A stretch of DNA of 64,000 nucleotides from Coenobita brevimanus (GCA_032717465.1 CM064683.1:37143042-37207041); one strand, 5' to 3'. Shown: positions 41,501-56,740, counted from the first letter of the stretch. Notes: a model not told the origin generated them from the sequence alone. Numbers and translations are program-made.

Positions 41501-44500
41501 GCAGTATGTCCTTGTTATAAGCTGTCTGTTATTAATACTCTTCTGTTCCATTGCTAATTTTAATGAGAAAGTTTTCTGTTATTATATCATCATTCATCAG
41601 CATCCAGATCCCTTGTCCCACCTAAGGATCGGGTGAGATAGGGTCAAGAGAGAAACACCTAGTAGGAGAAACTAACCACGTCTGTCCAGTTAAACGAATG
41701 TGGTCTGTTTAATGAGGCAGACTGGTTAGTTTCTCCTTCATCCAGGTATTCTTGCTCTGGACCCAATCCCACCCAATCCTGAGGTGGGAAAAGAAGTCTG
41801 GATGATGATAATGAAATCACAGATAACTTGCACATTTCAATTTCCATTGTTACCTTTAAAGCAGATCTGTCTCCTAGTTTCCCTCTCAAGTTACAATACA
41901 TACAATACCCGGTACTGTACTCTTTTTACTCTAACTTGGCCCAAAATTGCCATCTTTCTATCCTGTTTGCAGAGTTGTTACAATAGATTAATTCTGTACC
42001 ATGATGCCAGTCACAAATAGAGTGCTGTTGTACACAGAGAATGTAGTGCCGTAGTATTGGCCATTTTCTGCCATTGAGCTATGTGTCGTAAGTGGCAAAA
42101 AAAGAAAAAAATTTGGGCCAAGGTATGGACAAAGAACTGAAGTTGTATGAAAAAATGTTGCAGTATTTTGGAAATCATACCCAGCTTATAACAAGGACTG
42201 CCTGTATTGACCCTCCCTGGTTAACCATTTCATGGTCCACTTGTCTCTGGCTTGTGCTCAGTTTCATTTGAAATCCAAGACCCATATTTTTGTCAGGTTA
42301 GGAGGCTTTCTAGCACCTCTTCCTTAAGAGCTTCTTTCTGCATATGCAGTAAAGGTAACTACCATATCCATATTGCCCCCTTTGAAGTAGGGCCCAAGAC
42401 CAGGCTAATTTAAGTCCAGAAGCATGGGCAGGAGACCAGCCTATGTTCCTGGTACCATTTAATAAGATAGGTAGCATATAACACATTCATATTCACATAG
42501 GAAACTGTTTACAGTGTGCCACAGTGTGAATTCAAATGACTAGGGTTTTTTTCTATGAAGTATAATGTTATCAGGAGATGTAAGATGGTTTCCCACGGCA
42601 TACATGATCTGGACTGTGATAGTGTAGCCTTCAGTGGTCTCATGCCGCAGACCCTTTGGGAGCTGTATTATAGGGTTGGCTGAAACTAAATAACAAATGA
42701 GAGAATATCAAGATGTGAGAAGTAAGGTAAATAACTGAGGAATAGTTGCTACAAAGCCTGCCTACCTGATGAGCATTCAACCCTTAGACACTCCATACTA
42801 TTCTGTGGTTTTATATCTGGAGCATGAATCCATATGATATAAACATGTTAATTGTGGTGATGGTGACTAAGTGAAAGATGGTGACTGTCTAGTGTCAGGG
42901 ATTAGTATGTTTTTTAATGTACTGTATTCTGTTTCTCTTCTCATCTTTCTCTCTCTTTCAGTTCCATATCTCAGGAGACAGACTCTCCCTGCTTTTAGTT
43001 AGACTCTCCTGTCCTAATAGGTAGACAGTGCTTTTATACCTTATTCCTTGCTGTTGAAAGATTGTGTAAATTTGTGTGACAATAGTTGCCTTTGGGATAT
43101 CATGTTAACCCTCTTCAGTTTGATGATGTCTTAGATTTGGGAGCATCTGTAGGAACAGGCTGTCCACCAGTCACTCACTAATGATTTTCGGAAACAATGT
43201 TGATTGATTGAATATAATTAAAAATTGGCGGTGCAACTGCCAGTTGGTAACAAGGTGCTCAACTCCTGTAGAACATAGTGCTCCCGCATCTAATACTTTT
43301 ATGCATATTTGTTCTGTTCTTGCTTCTTAAAGGAGACTTCAAACCTGTGGGTAATGATGGATGTACTGTATCTAGCCTCTCCAGTTGTGAAAAGTCTCTC
43401 TTTAGCTTAATAAACTCTGCTGGAGATAGCAAGAGTAAAGTATAAAAATGTATTATTGAAGTGAAGTAGTAAATTGCCTCTGTATTAGAACATCCACATT
43501 GCTCCGTGCAGCCTACTTGCTTTACAAATGTGTCTTTCTTTGAAGTACAGTCACTAGTGTCTTCAGGAAGTTTAATGCTGTTATAGTAATTAACTGTAGT
43601 AGAATATTAAATACAGTGCAGTTAAATGCACCGTAATCTGGTGTTTAAAATCTATATATACCTTTTAACCTGCAGAACTAAAAATATGTATATGAAAATA
43701 TTTAATTTGGTAGTTAGCTAAGTGTGATTTCTTAAAGCATATGCAAGAGTATAGACATCCATTTCAACATGGAATAACCAAAGACAAAAATTCAACATCA
43801 TTTACACTTAAAGTCTGTTTTTAGATTCAGATTTGAATTGCTTGCTCGGAAAATCCTTGCTTTATACTGGTTGTAGCACAGCTGAGATTATGGAAACTGA
43901 TTACACTTATAAAAAAATATATGTATAGTACAGAATGCTAAAGAATATAGTAAATCTGTGATTAGTGAAAAAAAACTTGGATTTTAAGGGAAATTGTGGT
44001 GGCTTTAAGAAATAACAAACCGGATTTACCAGTTACTGAAGTAAATACAAACAAAACAACCATTGTATAGCATGAGTTGCAGCAGCGTTCATTCCTTGAT
44101 TTTAAAAAAATGGAAGTTATGAAGTTTTGGTGGAGAATTAGAAACCACATTTGACAAGGAATTATTTGTAATGTTAGAACACTCAAATATAGCAGGTACA
44201 TTGTACAGTACTATCAAAGATTCGAAGCAGGAGCCAAGGAAAGTTTTCTCTTCAAAAGGGAATCAGTAATATGCTCCTCCAAATTTATTATTCAGAAAGG
44301 CTTATGAAAAGGCAAATTCTAGTTATGTTGGCATCCCTACGTCAAGTGGGGTTGGTGGAGGATTAGTGCCCCTCCCTGTAAAACATTTAACTCTAAGCCA
44401 TTGGCCACCCCATTTGGGATACATGGCGTCTGGCAATGGATGGATGGATGGTTAATAAGTTTTCTTCTAGAAAAGTACTCTGTATTAATGAGATGTGACT

Positions 44501-47371
44501 CATACAGATTAAATGAGGTTGAGATGATACTGGCATTGTGTTTACATCATATTGCATTGACTAAGATATGACTTGGATATCAGGCTGTTTTCTTACTGGA
44601 TGCCATTTAAGTTAAAACCTTGCTGCTGTCCTGTATATATTTTGATTTGCTGTTAAGGCATAGTACAGTTCCCAGTTACACCCAGAGGTAGAATTTGAAC
44701 CAAGAAAAATAATGTGGGGATGTGGCAGTACAGAAGCACAAATCTGGAGCTTGAGAGAGTTGTAGAGGAAGAGCGGTACATGCAGTGCTCGTTATAAGTC
44801 GGATATAGTTTAAAGTATCACTGCTTTATTAATACAAGTAATACTGTAAATTCGGAGAAGCTGGCAAATCAGTTTTATAGATACAGTCTCTCTCAGTTCA
44901 GCATTTCAGGCAAGTTTCAAGTAAACTATATAATATAGAAACTTTGCTCAGTAATTTCGTAGGTAATGTACATTCCATAGTACAGTACTGTGTCTTCTAC
45001 AGTGAGGTCCATTTAGGTGAGCATAAACAAACACAGCACTGCCTCATTGCTCTCAATCTAAAATGTGTCTTTATATGAGGTAGTTAAAGGGACTGTACCA
45101 AGACTGTACCAGCGGAACTTTGTAACTATTTTGCTGTGATTCACTTTGGTCCCTCCATATTTATGAGAGTTACATTAAAGACACCCCCACAAATGACAAA
45201 ATCTGCACAAAAAATGGCCCCAGCCATCCTGCTTTAACTGTAATATTGCCCATAAACCCTTTGGAGAACCACAAAACATTATCAGACGTTAGAATCTACA
45301 TGCTGAGAGTGTGTTTGGAGATAACTTGACAACACAGGTTATGAACCCATCCCAAAATAACACATTGAACTAGTGTATTTTGAGATGGTTAAGTATACTG
45401 TAAACAGCTGAAACCACAGATGCCACACGTATGAATAAGGAGGGTCCACTGTACTGTGGAGTTCATAGTAAAAAAAAATTAAAAAATGGCAAATTATTAC
45501 GAGAACTGCCTGTATCATGTGTACAGTATTTTGTGTTGTGTTATACCCTGTTTACTTTAACTTGGCCTAAAATTTCCATCTCTTCATTTTTAAAGTTGAG
45601 TTGTAACAGTAACTTAACACTACTGTATGGTAGTAGATGCTAAGGAAGGATGTAGAGTTGTAGTATTGTCTTCCACCACTGTGGTACCTTATACCAAATA
45701 AGCTACAAAGGTTGAAAGTCAGAGCCAAGTTAAGGTGAAAGAACTATAGTGTGTGCAGTAGTGTGGTCAGTAAGCCAGTAGTAGTTACGTGCGGCCTTCC
45801 CCTACAGCCCCAAGCCGGGCGGCCCCGCAAGTCCGTGAATGCCACCGCCGCACTCACTCCCACAGTGCTGCCAGCAGGGACAGCCAGCGGAGCCAGCAAG
45901 CACACTCCTACCATGTGGAACTGTCCAATACCCTGTATGGGGGGGACCTGCGCACCCCAGACACACCAAGCCTCATGACGCAGAGCATGGACCCGGCCAT
46001 ACTCTCGCAGTTGGCCTCGGCACCCTCTGGAGGCCCTTCAGACCCCATGTCTCGTAGCCTTGGGGCAGAGCAGATGTCCCGTTCTTTGGGCATGGACCCA
46101 ATGACACAATCTATGGGAGAGGAGGAACTGAGACGTTCCATTGACTATGACCCCATGACCCAGAGCCAGGGACCCGAGCAGCTGGCTCGATCGTTGGCCC
46201 ACCCGGACCCGCCCTCTTCACTCATGACTCGCAGCCTTGACCTCCCGCACCTCACCAACGGGGAGGCAGAGGTCTGGGGGGAGCGAGTATCTCACCCGTC
46301 CCACTCCCATCCCCGCCCCACCACGCTCTTTGGGGACGAGAATGATCTGGCGGTGGAGGACGTGGGGCCTCAAGGTACCTCGCTCCCTCATTCTTCATCT
46401 TTATCTTTCACACCCCAGCCCCCCTTCATCCCACACCACCTCATTTCACCTGTATTCTAAGTTACAGTACTTTGTAGATTTTGTAACACCTTTTCCTTAG
46501 TGTTTTATTATGCCCATTACACCTTAGTATCCTCTTGTATGTTATTAATGTAAATGTTATAAAAATCATATGAGCAACATGCAAGAGAATGTTAAGGTGT
46601 AATATGCAAAGTAAATCGCTAGGGAAAAGGAGCTTCAAAGTCTGTCATTAAGAATACTGGAACCTCTCATAGCCACTCTGCTCACCATATTTCACCTCAC
46701 CAACCCTAGTCACCATACCCTGCCCCTCACAAAAGCACATACCCACCTCACCCCACTTCTTATGCAGCTCACACTCACTGCAGGCAATTTCTGCAACTCA
46801 CTCTATTCATCCGCTACCTCACACTGTAACAGCAAGCCATTCCATCCATCCAGCATCTCAACACGGCTCCATCAACTCCACCACCACCACCACTCCACTC
46901 TCTAAAGTTCTGATAAAGTTGTGACAGGGGAATAATATTTTTGGCATGTGGGTAAAGTACAGTATTGACAACTCCATATGGTGTTTACGATGTTCGATAA
47001 ATCTCTCACTCGTTTCTTGGCTTAACCTTTCCATGTTCACTTTTCTGGTGTTTGTTATTAGTGTTTTAGAGAGTGGAGTCTTGCTTTGTATGTAGTGTTA
47101 GCCCCCCACCCACCTCCCCTCCACCCCTCCGTTCCTTCTCTCGTAGTCAATAGTTCACTTTTAAAAAATTTGCAGTGCACAGCCTCCTAGCTAGTCAATT
47201 TTTCAGTCCCAGAAATTCTAGGCTCAGTTTTCTAGTGCATCCATATTTTGAATTTTTGTGATCATGACCTGAATTTGGGATGAAATAAACTTAGTATCCA
47301 ATTTTTGCATAGATTTTTGCACAGCATTTCATGGAAGTTTAGTACTTAATTTTATAGTAATGCATAATTAG

Positions 47372-47412
<41 letters not shown>

Positions 47413-50400
47413 CAGAGAGTACAGTAGATTGCAACTGAGAGACTCTTAGAGATATCAGTAGTGATTCATTTTCAGTTATACAAACATCCCTTTACTAATT
47501 TTATGGCTATGATATATTTTTTTATATATTTTTAAGAATATATTCCCATGTTCCCATAGACTGATTAGTTGCATAGAAATACTGTAGTAATAGGGAATCA
47601 ATTTTCTTTTTATATTTTTGTAATAGTATTGGAATTTTAGTGATGAACAGAGAGTAACAATTATTCTTTTATTGTGTTCTGAATAAATTAATGTTGGCTT
47701 TGATATGAAAACTTAACTGCTTTTATAGGCTAGATACGGTACTATGGAGAGTGGATTAATTTCAGTAATACTAATTTTTATATAAATTTAATTGCTTATC
47801 ATGAGACCAACACAATATATGCAGATTAGAGTAAGCCTGGAAATCATGGTCAGGATATATGAATTAAAAGTTAACATAGGACTAACATGGCAATAATATG
47901 GAAAGAATAGATTAACCCTAGTACGGTACTTGTGTTAATTCTGTATAAACTAAGATATGAATTAAAGTCATCCTGTTTTGATATTTAAGTGGTATTGTTA
48001 TTATCAGACACACATAATAATACAGGACGACTAGCTAACCAGGAAATTTCGTACAATGAGTGTAATGTGACATGTGCGTGTGTGTGTTTGCAGAGATGAG
48101 CAGTCAGCTGAGTGGGTCAACCAAATTTGTGCCGGCCCCAGAGAGCATGATGAGTCCTGAGTTCCAAGCCAGCCTTACCCAGCACCCCCCAGCCACACAG
48201 CACCACACCCACCCTCCACCTCATGGGTAGGTACATTGGTAGATGGAAGGTATGAAGATAGGTAAATGTGTAGTTAGATAAAAGATAGACAGACAGATAG
48301 CTAGAGGGATGCATACATGGATAGATAGATACATAGATAGATAGGCAGATACAGTAATATACTTGAATAATGGTTTCCTAGGTATAAGAGTCCATATAGC
48401 ACTAATTCAGAGCAAAGATATATGACAGGCAGTGGAACAAACAGGAAAGGAGAAAAAGATAATGACAGGTAGAGTCAGTCTAAATAGAGTGGGTGTTGAT
48501 TGAAGGGATGGGTTTAATGTCAGTGAGAGGTACAGTCGGGGAAGAAAGAAGCTGAACACAATTGGCGGCCTCTGGCAACAACTCCTATAGTAAACACGTA
48601 GGTGGTAGCGGATATGCATGAATGAAGGGGTAACGTTTGTATCGAAGTGTGTGATTGGTCGGCACACCACCGTCTGTCATTGCCATGTAGTCAAACATTG
48701 GAGAGGGTTTTGAGTATGAATACGCTATGTGGTAGATATAATAGATATTCACGCTGTGTCATAGGACATATAATATCTTAATTTGACAGTTGATTAGCTG
48801 TATTGATTAATGTCACTCATATTTAAGGCACTGTGCAGCTGAAAGTATTTGTGGAGTCAAAGGCATCTGTCTTCAGAGTTGGTTCATTATGAGACCGAAG
48901 CCTCAGATCCTTGAATAAATTATAATCACTATCAAGCGCAATACATAATTTATTGGCGAGTTCGTTTGTATGCTTCATTAACGAATATGTCATTGAAATA
49001 CAACGTTGGTTCTGATAATCTTTATGACTTTGCTACGTTCTGAGTCAGTAGAAACGTTCCTCCCATGAACGTGGACAGAGCTTCATTGAGCACCATCCCT
49101 TACCGTGCTGGGGGTGGGAGGAACCGTGAACACACGCACGATTTATTAGTTTCTTCATTCAACTGCTAATGAAAAACTACTGTGCAATTGCTAAACAAAT
49201 GTTTGCTCCGTCCATGATAACAAGAGACTGCTCCTTGATAAGACAGATACCTCTGATATTGAAAACATTCCTTTTAGGTGATGTCCATCACACGTTTTCC
49301 CTCTCGAGTTGAGGTGGTGAGTTGGTAGGGTGAAGTATGGCCTTTTCAACGGCACTTCTGTCGCGATTGTTTCGCCCTACAACCTCTCTACCGAACTAGC
49401 CTCACATGAGCATCCCCTCCAAGCTAGCCTCACACAAGCACTTTCCTCCGGCATTCTCTTCCCTCACTTAGCCCAACCTTTCACATTAGCAACAAGTCAA
49501 GATGATTCCTAACATCCAGTTCAGTCACAGAGCATGGCATGGTTTGCGTGCATGTTTCAGTGTTTATATGTATGTGTGATTAGTTATAACTGAAATATAA
49601 GAAACCATGTTATGATATTTCTAATTGGAACCTTTTTGTCATATGCGGACCAGCACAGATTTACAGGTGAATAAACTTCCCCTTTACCATATTGATGAAT
49701 CCAAATGAAGGCCAACAAGTGAACTGTAGCTACATGATGGATTAAAGCAGGTCATTAGACTATAATCCGAGATATATCGCACCATAACAAATCGGAAACC
49801 AATGTGTAATAATTAAGGTAGAGCACGATTCCAAAGTTCGTGCAGAGGGCTGATGGCTCAGCATCATAACTGTGTGGAGTATTTAAAAATCTGTTGTTTC
49901 GTGTTATCCGCATCATTCCCTGCAAACTACTGCTCGATGTTTATCACAATATCAATCCAACTGGTGTAGGAAGGCAATAATTCCTAATAATTACTCGTGC
50001 GTATCCTTTTTATGCTTCTACTGCGCCTGTTCTGTCCTCTGATACAAGGTGAATGCACACCCCTTCAGTCTCTTGACTTGCTAGTTTCATATTACCTCAA
50101 TCTATTATGGTATGAAAAGAATGTGACCTATCATGAGTGAAGCACAATAAATGTTGTAGGACCCATAGACGTCATTTTCATGAACATAATTAAAAGAATC
50201 ACACATAAGGCAATGCGATGATGTTAAAATCAATAGTTACAAGAATATAAGCTAAACACAGAAGTCAAGTGTAATACTGCAGCTCATTACTGCATCACTG
50301 GAAATACTCGTTTGTTGGTAACCTTATCCTTATCACCTTTATTCTTTGCCAGTCCTTACTGAAGGCGGATTGTTCCAAGGTATCAGCAAAATCGTCTACC

Positions 50401-52814
50401 GTTAAGCATATCAGTATATTAAACCTTTTGCTAGTTCAGTTGTAAGGTTATGAATATATTATGGAGAAGATGCTTCGAATGTAAAGGTTTTTGCATGCTA
50501 TATTATACGAGTGAAAAAGAATTTACTGTAATCCGTGTGTGGCACTTGTACTCAATGCATCAGAAATTTAATTTTTATTTGGAAAGACATTGTGTGTGCT
50601 AAATGGAATTACCGTAATTTCAGTAACATGCTCAAGCTTACGTCACCTTTCATTTAGTGCTTAGGGCTTTACCGCACGTGACTAGTAATTACCAGCGAGA
50701 TAGCAAACATGGCATTGTTTTCAATTTGTCTGTCTGTGTGTGTATCTGTTAGCATGATAACTTTGCAACCGCTCAAAATACCATCACAAAATTATACAGG
50801 TGTGTAATAGGCATGAAAATCTCCTACGAGTTCGGAATTGGAGAAATTAAGTCAAGGTCCGTGGGTCTGTTACCACGATAACGTCGCAACCCCTCAGGAT
50901 ATCATAAAAAAAAATACAGGTGTGTAATAAGGATGAAAATCTCCTACGAGTTCGAAATTGGTGGTAGTAGGTCAAGGTCAAGGTCATATTCCGAACCGGG
51001 CTAGATATGTATAGGCTCGCGGATGGTGTGATTCTCCCTTACGGGGGGCCACTTGTTTACTCAAGCACCAAACACATCACAGGAAGAAAACTCGCAGCGA
51101 AAGAGTTAACCATAAATATGCAAGGATGCACTATAAAGGAACTAGAATCGTGTAGCGTTAGTTAGTATAAAACGCTGACATACTCATCAGGTCTTTTGAG
51201 TGAATTATATTGTGTGTATAAATGGTATCACCTGATAACATGTAACCTATGAGTGTGGACATCTTCATTAACTTGAAAAAGCACTCACCATAAAATTAGT
51301 TAATTTGAATCTCCTTGATTTGAACTGTGGGGCAAAAGATCATTACTTAACGTGCAAATTCTGTGACTGAACTGGATGTTAGGAATCATCTTGACATGTT
51401 GCTAATGTGAAAGGTTGGGCTAAGTGAGGGAAGAGAATGCCGGAGGAAAGTGCTCGTGTGAGGCTAGCTTGGAGGGGATGCTCATGTGAGGCTAGTTCGG
51501 TAGAGAGGTTGTAGGGCGAAACAATCGCGACAGAAGTGCCGTTGAAAAGGCCATACTTCACCCTACCAACTCACCACCTCAACTCGAGAGGGAAAACATG
51601 TGATGGACATCACCTAAAAGGAATGTTTTCAATATCAGAGGTATCTGTCTTATCAAGGAGCAGTCTCTTGTTATCATGGACGGAGCAAACATTTGTTTAG
51701 CAATTGCACAGTAGTTTTTCATTAGCAGTTGAATGAAGAAACTAATAAATCGTGCGTGTGTTCACGGTTCCTCCCACCCCCAGCACGGTAAGGGATGGTG
51801 CTCAATGAAGCTCTGTCCACGTTCATGGGAGGAACGTTTCTACTGACTCAGAACGTAGCAAAGTCATAAAGATTATCAGAACCAACGTTGTATTTCAATG
51901 ACATATTCGTTAATGAAGCATACAAACGAACTCGCCAATAAATTATGTATTGCGCTTGATAGTGATTATAATTTATTCAAGGATCTGAGGCTTCGGTCTC
52001 ATAATGAACCAACTCTGAAGACAGATGCTTTTGACTCCACAAATACTTTCAGCTGCACAGTGTTTAAATATGAGTGACATTAATCAATACAGCTAATCAA
52101 CTGTCAAATTAAGATATTATATGTCCTATGACACAGGGTGAATATCTATTATATCTACCACGTAGTGTATTCATACTCAAAACCCTCTCCAATATTTGAC
52201 TACATGGCAATGACAGACGGTGGTGTGCCGACCAATCACACACTTCAAAACAACCGTTATCCCTCCATTCATACATATCCGCTACCACCTACGTGTTTAC
52301 TATAGGAGTTGTTGTCAGAGGCCGCCAATTGTGTCCAGCTTCTTTCTTCCCCGACTGTACATAAACTACCCATGCCGTGAAACTTAATGTCCAACCTGAT
52401 AAACATAGATGGAAAATAAAGGCTGGAAGATGGATGGCGATAACAAGAAGAGAGTGTGGACAGAAGAGTTGAAGAGGACGGTAAGGAGAGACTGGAGATA
52501 AACGTTTAGTCACCTCGTATGACAAGCAGGGATACTAGGGAAGTGTTCTTTTCCCCCCCCTCCCAACCCCTGGGGATAGGTAGATGTCAAGTAGAGAGTT
52601 CCAGCCCAGCCTTAGCCAGCACTCCCCCAGCTACCTTGTATCAGTCACCCACCACCACATGAGTAGGTAGATAGATATAGATGCATTGATAAATTGATTG
52701 ATAAATATATTGATTGATAGAGGGACATATTGATTGATAGCCAAATATAGAGATAGATAGATAGAATTCCAGCACTACTTTGTCACCAACCACCACATGG
52801 GTTGGTACAGGGCC

Positions 52815-52852
<38 letters not shown>

Positions 52853-55800
52853 AGGTGTAGTGGATTAAGGTACTCCAACTTCATCTGGCCCATGAGAGTT
52901 TAAATCCGAGGGGTGATTGGGTTTATTGCCCACCTGATGCCACTCAGGGGAAACAAACCAGTCATCGTTACCTTAAATATTTGGAGAGTGGAGATTAACC
53001 TGAGCCCCAACACTCCTGATGGGACTTTAAAGGATTGTATGATGGATGGATGGGTGGAGAAGTTTATTTATGTATTTATTTTCCACAGTCTTAACCCAGT
53101 TTTCCAAATTTCACATATTCTTATAATTGTGGGAAGATGCACCTTGTAATTTAATGAGGGAAAGTGTAGAGGGAAGTGCCCAGAAATGGTTTCATTGGAG
53201 AGAGGGTAGACTGAGGAAGAGGCAAAGGGGTAGGGTAGAAATGTACATTAATGAGACTAACATGAGTTGGAGGGGGACAGTATGGAACCTACTGGTATTT
53301 GTGCTTGGCTGCCTACTCCAAGATTAATGCATCTGGGTATAGATAGATGGATAGTATATTGGTTAGAGATGAGGAAGAGGAGTGTTTGAGAGCATAAGGG
53401 AGGCATGTGAAGACAGAATCCCAGAGGCAGTTTTATCTTGGGATTCCCACAAGGAGAAAAGTGTTGGGAGATGATGATGGATAAATAAGTTTCAGTTCAC
53501 AGATGAAATGTTTGCATGGCCCATGATATATGTTGCAGACCATCACCTCGGCCCCACACTGGTTCATCTCGTCCTGGCCCGTCCCCTGCCCCTGCCCAGC
53601 GACCTCCCACAGCTGCCCGCCCTGCCACTGCCACAGCACCCCAGGCCTCACCCAGGGTCAGTATCTCACCACCATTTTAATAAAACCACCACCAAATGAA
53701 GTAAAACAACATCACTTAAGTTAACATTGCAGTGCCTTCTTGATATAACCACTGCATTGTGATGACATATTAGCAGTGTATTCGCGACACTACCAGAAGA
53801 TTTTATTCAGCGTAGGGAGATGAAACTGTTTCTAGCCATGTCACTACAGATGGTCTCCCCAAAGCTTATCATAGGAATTAAGGAGTGAACAGCCAGTGGT
53901 TTCTAGTTAAAGTTATAGTGTGATATTCCAGCAAGCCAGTGTGCGTTCATCATCCGTGGTGCGTACTCGAGCCTCTCCAATGAAGAGTCCCGCCCCCAAC
54001 AGCACTGCCCCCTCAGACCTTGCCCGGGGATCCCCATCTCGTTCCCACCATCGCCCTGCTGCTGCTCCTGCCGGGGTGCCTACCACCCTACCGCGCCCTA
54101 AGCCCTCCCCAAGGCCTGCACCAAGATATGTGCGCTCTGTTTCAGTGGAGCCGGCTAACAGGTAATTCCAAACTCTCCTCCAAGGGACTCCCACCAAGCA
54201 TTCGTACCACATAAATCACCCCTCCCAGAGACACAAGTACAGTACACTCTCAATTATCCAGTGTAATTCAGCCAAGCCCTATGCTGGTTAAAGCAAAACG
54301 CCAGGTTAAACCACAGTTATGTCCCGTTTCGTTGCCGGATATTGCATAAATTCACTGGATATTGTTTTAATAGAGCCGAACCAGCAGTGCCGGGTATTGT
54401 GTTGGGCCGGATATTGCGACAGCTGATAATTGAGAGTTTACTGTATCATCATCATCATCATCATCCAGACCTCCTTTCCCACCCTAGGGCAGGGTGAGGA
54501 GTTTACTGTTCACTGTTTTAAACCCTTGTCAGATATTATTTCCACAGGAATTGTCATTCCTGTGCCCCAATATCTTTCCATGACCTTCACTTAGAAGCAT
54601 GTGCTCTGCTGTCTTGGTGGAGCCAGATACCATGTAGGCTGCTTATAATGCCATACACATTCTGTTTAAGGGTCCTTTGGTGTATTCTGTTTCTTAATGT
54701 ACTTTAGCTTATAAAGGAAATAAATCCCTTTGAGTTCATTAGCAGATACATTAATGTCTAAGGTGTCAGTGTTTATATTAAAAGTTGTGATATATCTTCT
54801 TCTCTCCCTCCTTTTTTTTTTTTTCTCTCTCTCTCTCTCTCTTTCTCTCTCAACACTCTCTCTCCTTTCACTAGGAGACAGGGAACAGGCAAGAAGAAGA
54901 CCGCATCATCTCCACACCACGGGTATTCAGATGCAGACTCAGACAACACTGACTCAGAGATGTCGGCCTCCAAGCTTCAGACCATTAAGAGCATCGCAGC
55001 TGAGCGCAAGCAGACTGAGCGGCGGGGAAGGGAACCCACCAGTGTACCTTATGACCCGGAGAAGTACAAGAGTGGGGGACAGCCTCGTACTGCACCTACA
55101 AGTTAGTTTTTATTTTATTTTAATCATCATCATCCGGACCTCCTTTCCCACACTAGGGCAGCACTATGCAAAATCTTTCTTGAATTCTAATGTACTTTTG
55201 TGTTATGGTTCTATAATACAAGACCAGTCACTCAGGGATGAATGATTGGTTACCCTTATTTTAATTGTCTGGACTGAGAAGTCCCATGTCTTTGTGCTCC
55301 TCCTGACAGAGCAGCACAGGATTGGAGGATGGATGGATAAATCAGATGCATGTAACCATAGTCAGTTTATTATTACCTGATGGAACAAAGCTGCTCCCAC
55401 AACTTAAAAGACAGTACTAAGGTTGTTTCATATAAATTTGTTGTGCCATAGTTGAGGTAGGGATGAATCTCCATGGTTTCTAGTTATATAGATGTGCTTA
55501 TCTGACCCTACTTGACCATCAGCATAACTTCAAGAGGTAGAGATCCTTGTCATTTAAGAACAAACACTATAGCCATTTCTTTTCATAAACACAGAGGAGG
55601 GTCATCGTCGGTGGAGCAACAGCAGCAGTGGCAGCAGCGCCCCTGACGTGAGCAAGACCCAGGCCGCCATCACCCTGCAGCGGCACTGGCGGGGCTACCA
55701 CACCAGACACCACCACCCCGACGCGGCAAAGATCAGGGACGACATCAGGCACTCCAGGGCAGAGCAGCATATTAGGTCAGTATTGGATTACACTTTATAC

Positions 55801-56700
55801 TATCAATCTACCTATCTATTTATAGCCCAACACCCTAATTCTGCAAAGGGTGGCCGCAGACAAAACGCCTCCAAGTCGCTCTGTCACCCACCATTTGACT
55901 GCCCTCCCCCCAACTCACTCCCCCCTCCACTTTATACACAACCATCAAATAATATCAGTGATTCCATGTTTCCTCATTATTCCTTCTCTTTCCTTGTTCC
56001 TGGCTCTGCTTCATCCTTGGGCGAGTAAAAAAAAAGGTCAGATGATGATGTGAATAATTGTCTGGTCCAAAAATGGTGAGTATGCCATTATTATTCACTT
56101 TATTATTATCGCGACATGGAGGCGATTTGTTTGTGGCCACCCCAAACGGGATTGAGGCATCTGGCAATAGATAGATAGATTATTATTATTATTATTATTA
56201 TTAATATGGTAGGTGGGGGCGCTCACCATTCACTCACTTGATGTAGTGCTGCTCTCGGGTGTCTGCCCTTTCCTCTCCTCCATCCTTCTTTCCATTCTTT
56301 CTCTTCCATCTTTCTTTCCTTCATTCTTTCCTCTTCCTTCTGCCTGTGGGTGACTCTACACTGAGTATCAAGCCAAATAGTTTCCTGTACACCAGGAAAC
56401 CATTTACTACGCTGGGTGGTAACCATATAACCAAATTTTGGCGCCTGGTGGTTTAGTGGGTAATAACGGTGCTCCAGTCGGATTGAGCCGGTGAAGGTTT
56501 ATATCCAAGGGATGGTTGGGGTTTATTGCTCACGTAATGCCACTCAGGGATGAGTGAGGCTGGTCACTCTCATCTTAAATGCCAGGACCATTTTGCCTAG
56601 CCCCGGGCTCCTACGCTTCTCATGGGGCAACGTAGGATTAGATGAAGGATGGATGGATGGATTATTAATTATTATTATTATTATTATTATTATTATCATT

Positions 56701-56740
<40 letters not shown>

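Larger units (their letters stand above)
40559..45807 (+). other. CEP97 intron 9 (5.2 kb)
   Basis: Holds (ATT)n near 40660-40700, the dispersed repeat, two MITEs, a possible alternative exon at 42961 and a short LINE tail near 44340-44455. Otherwise AT-rich without genes. Confidence 0.7.
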
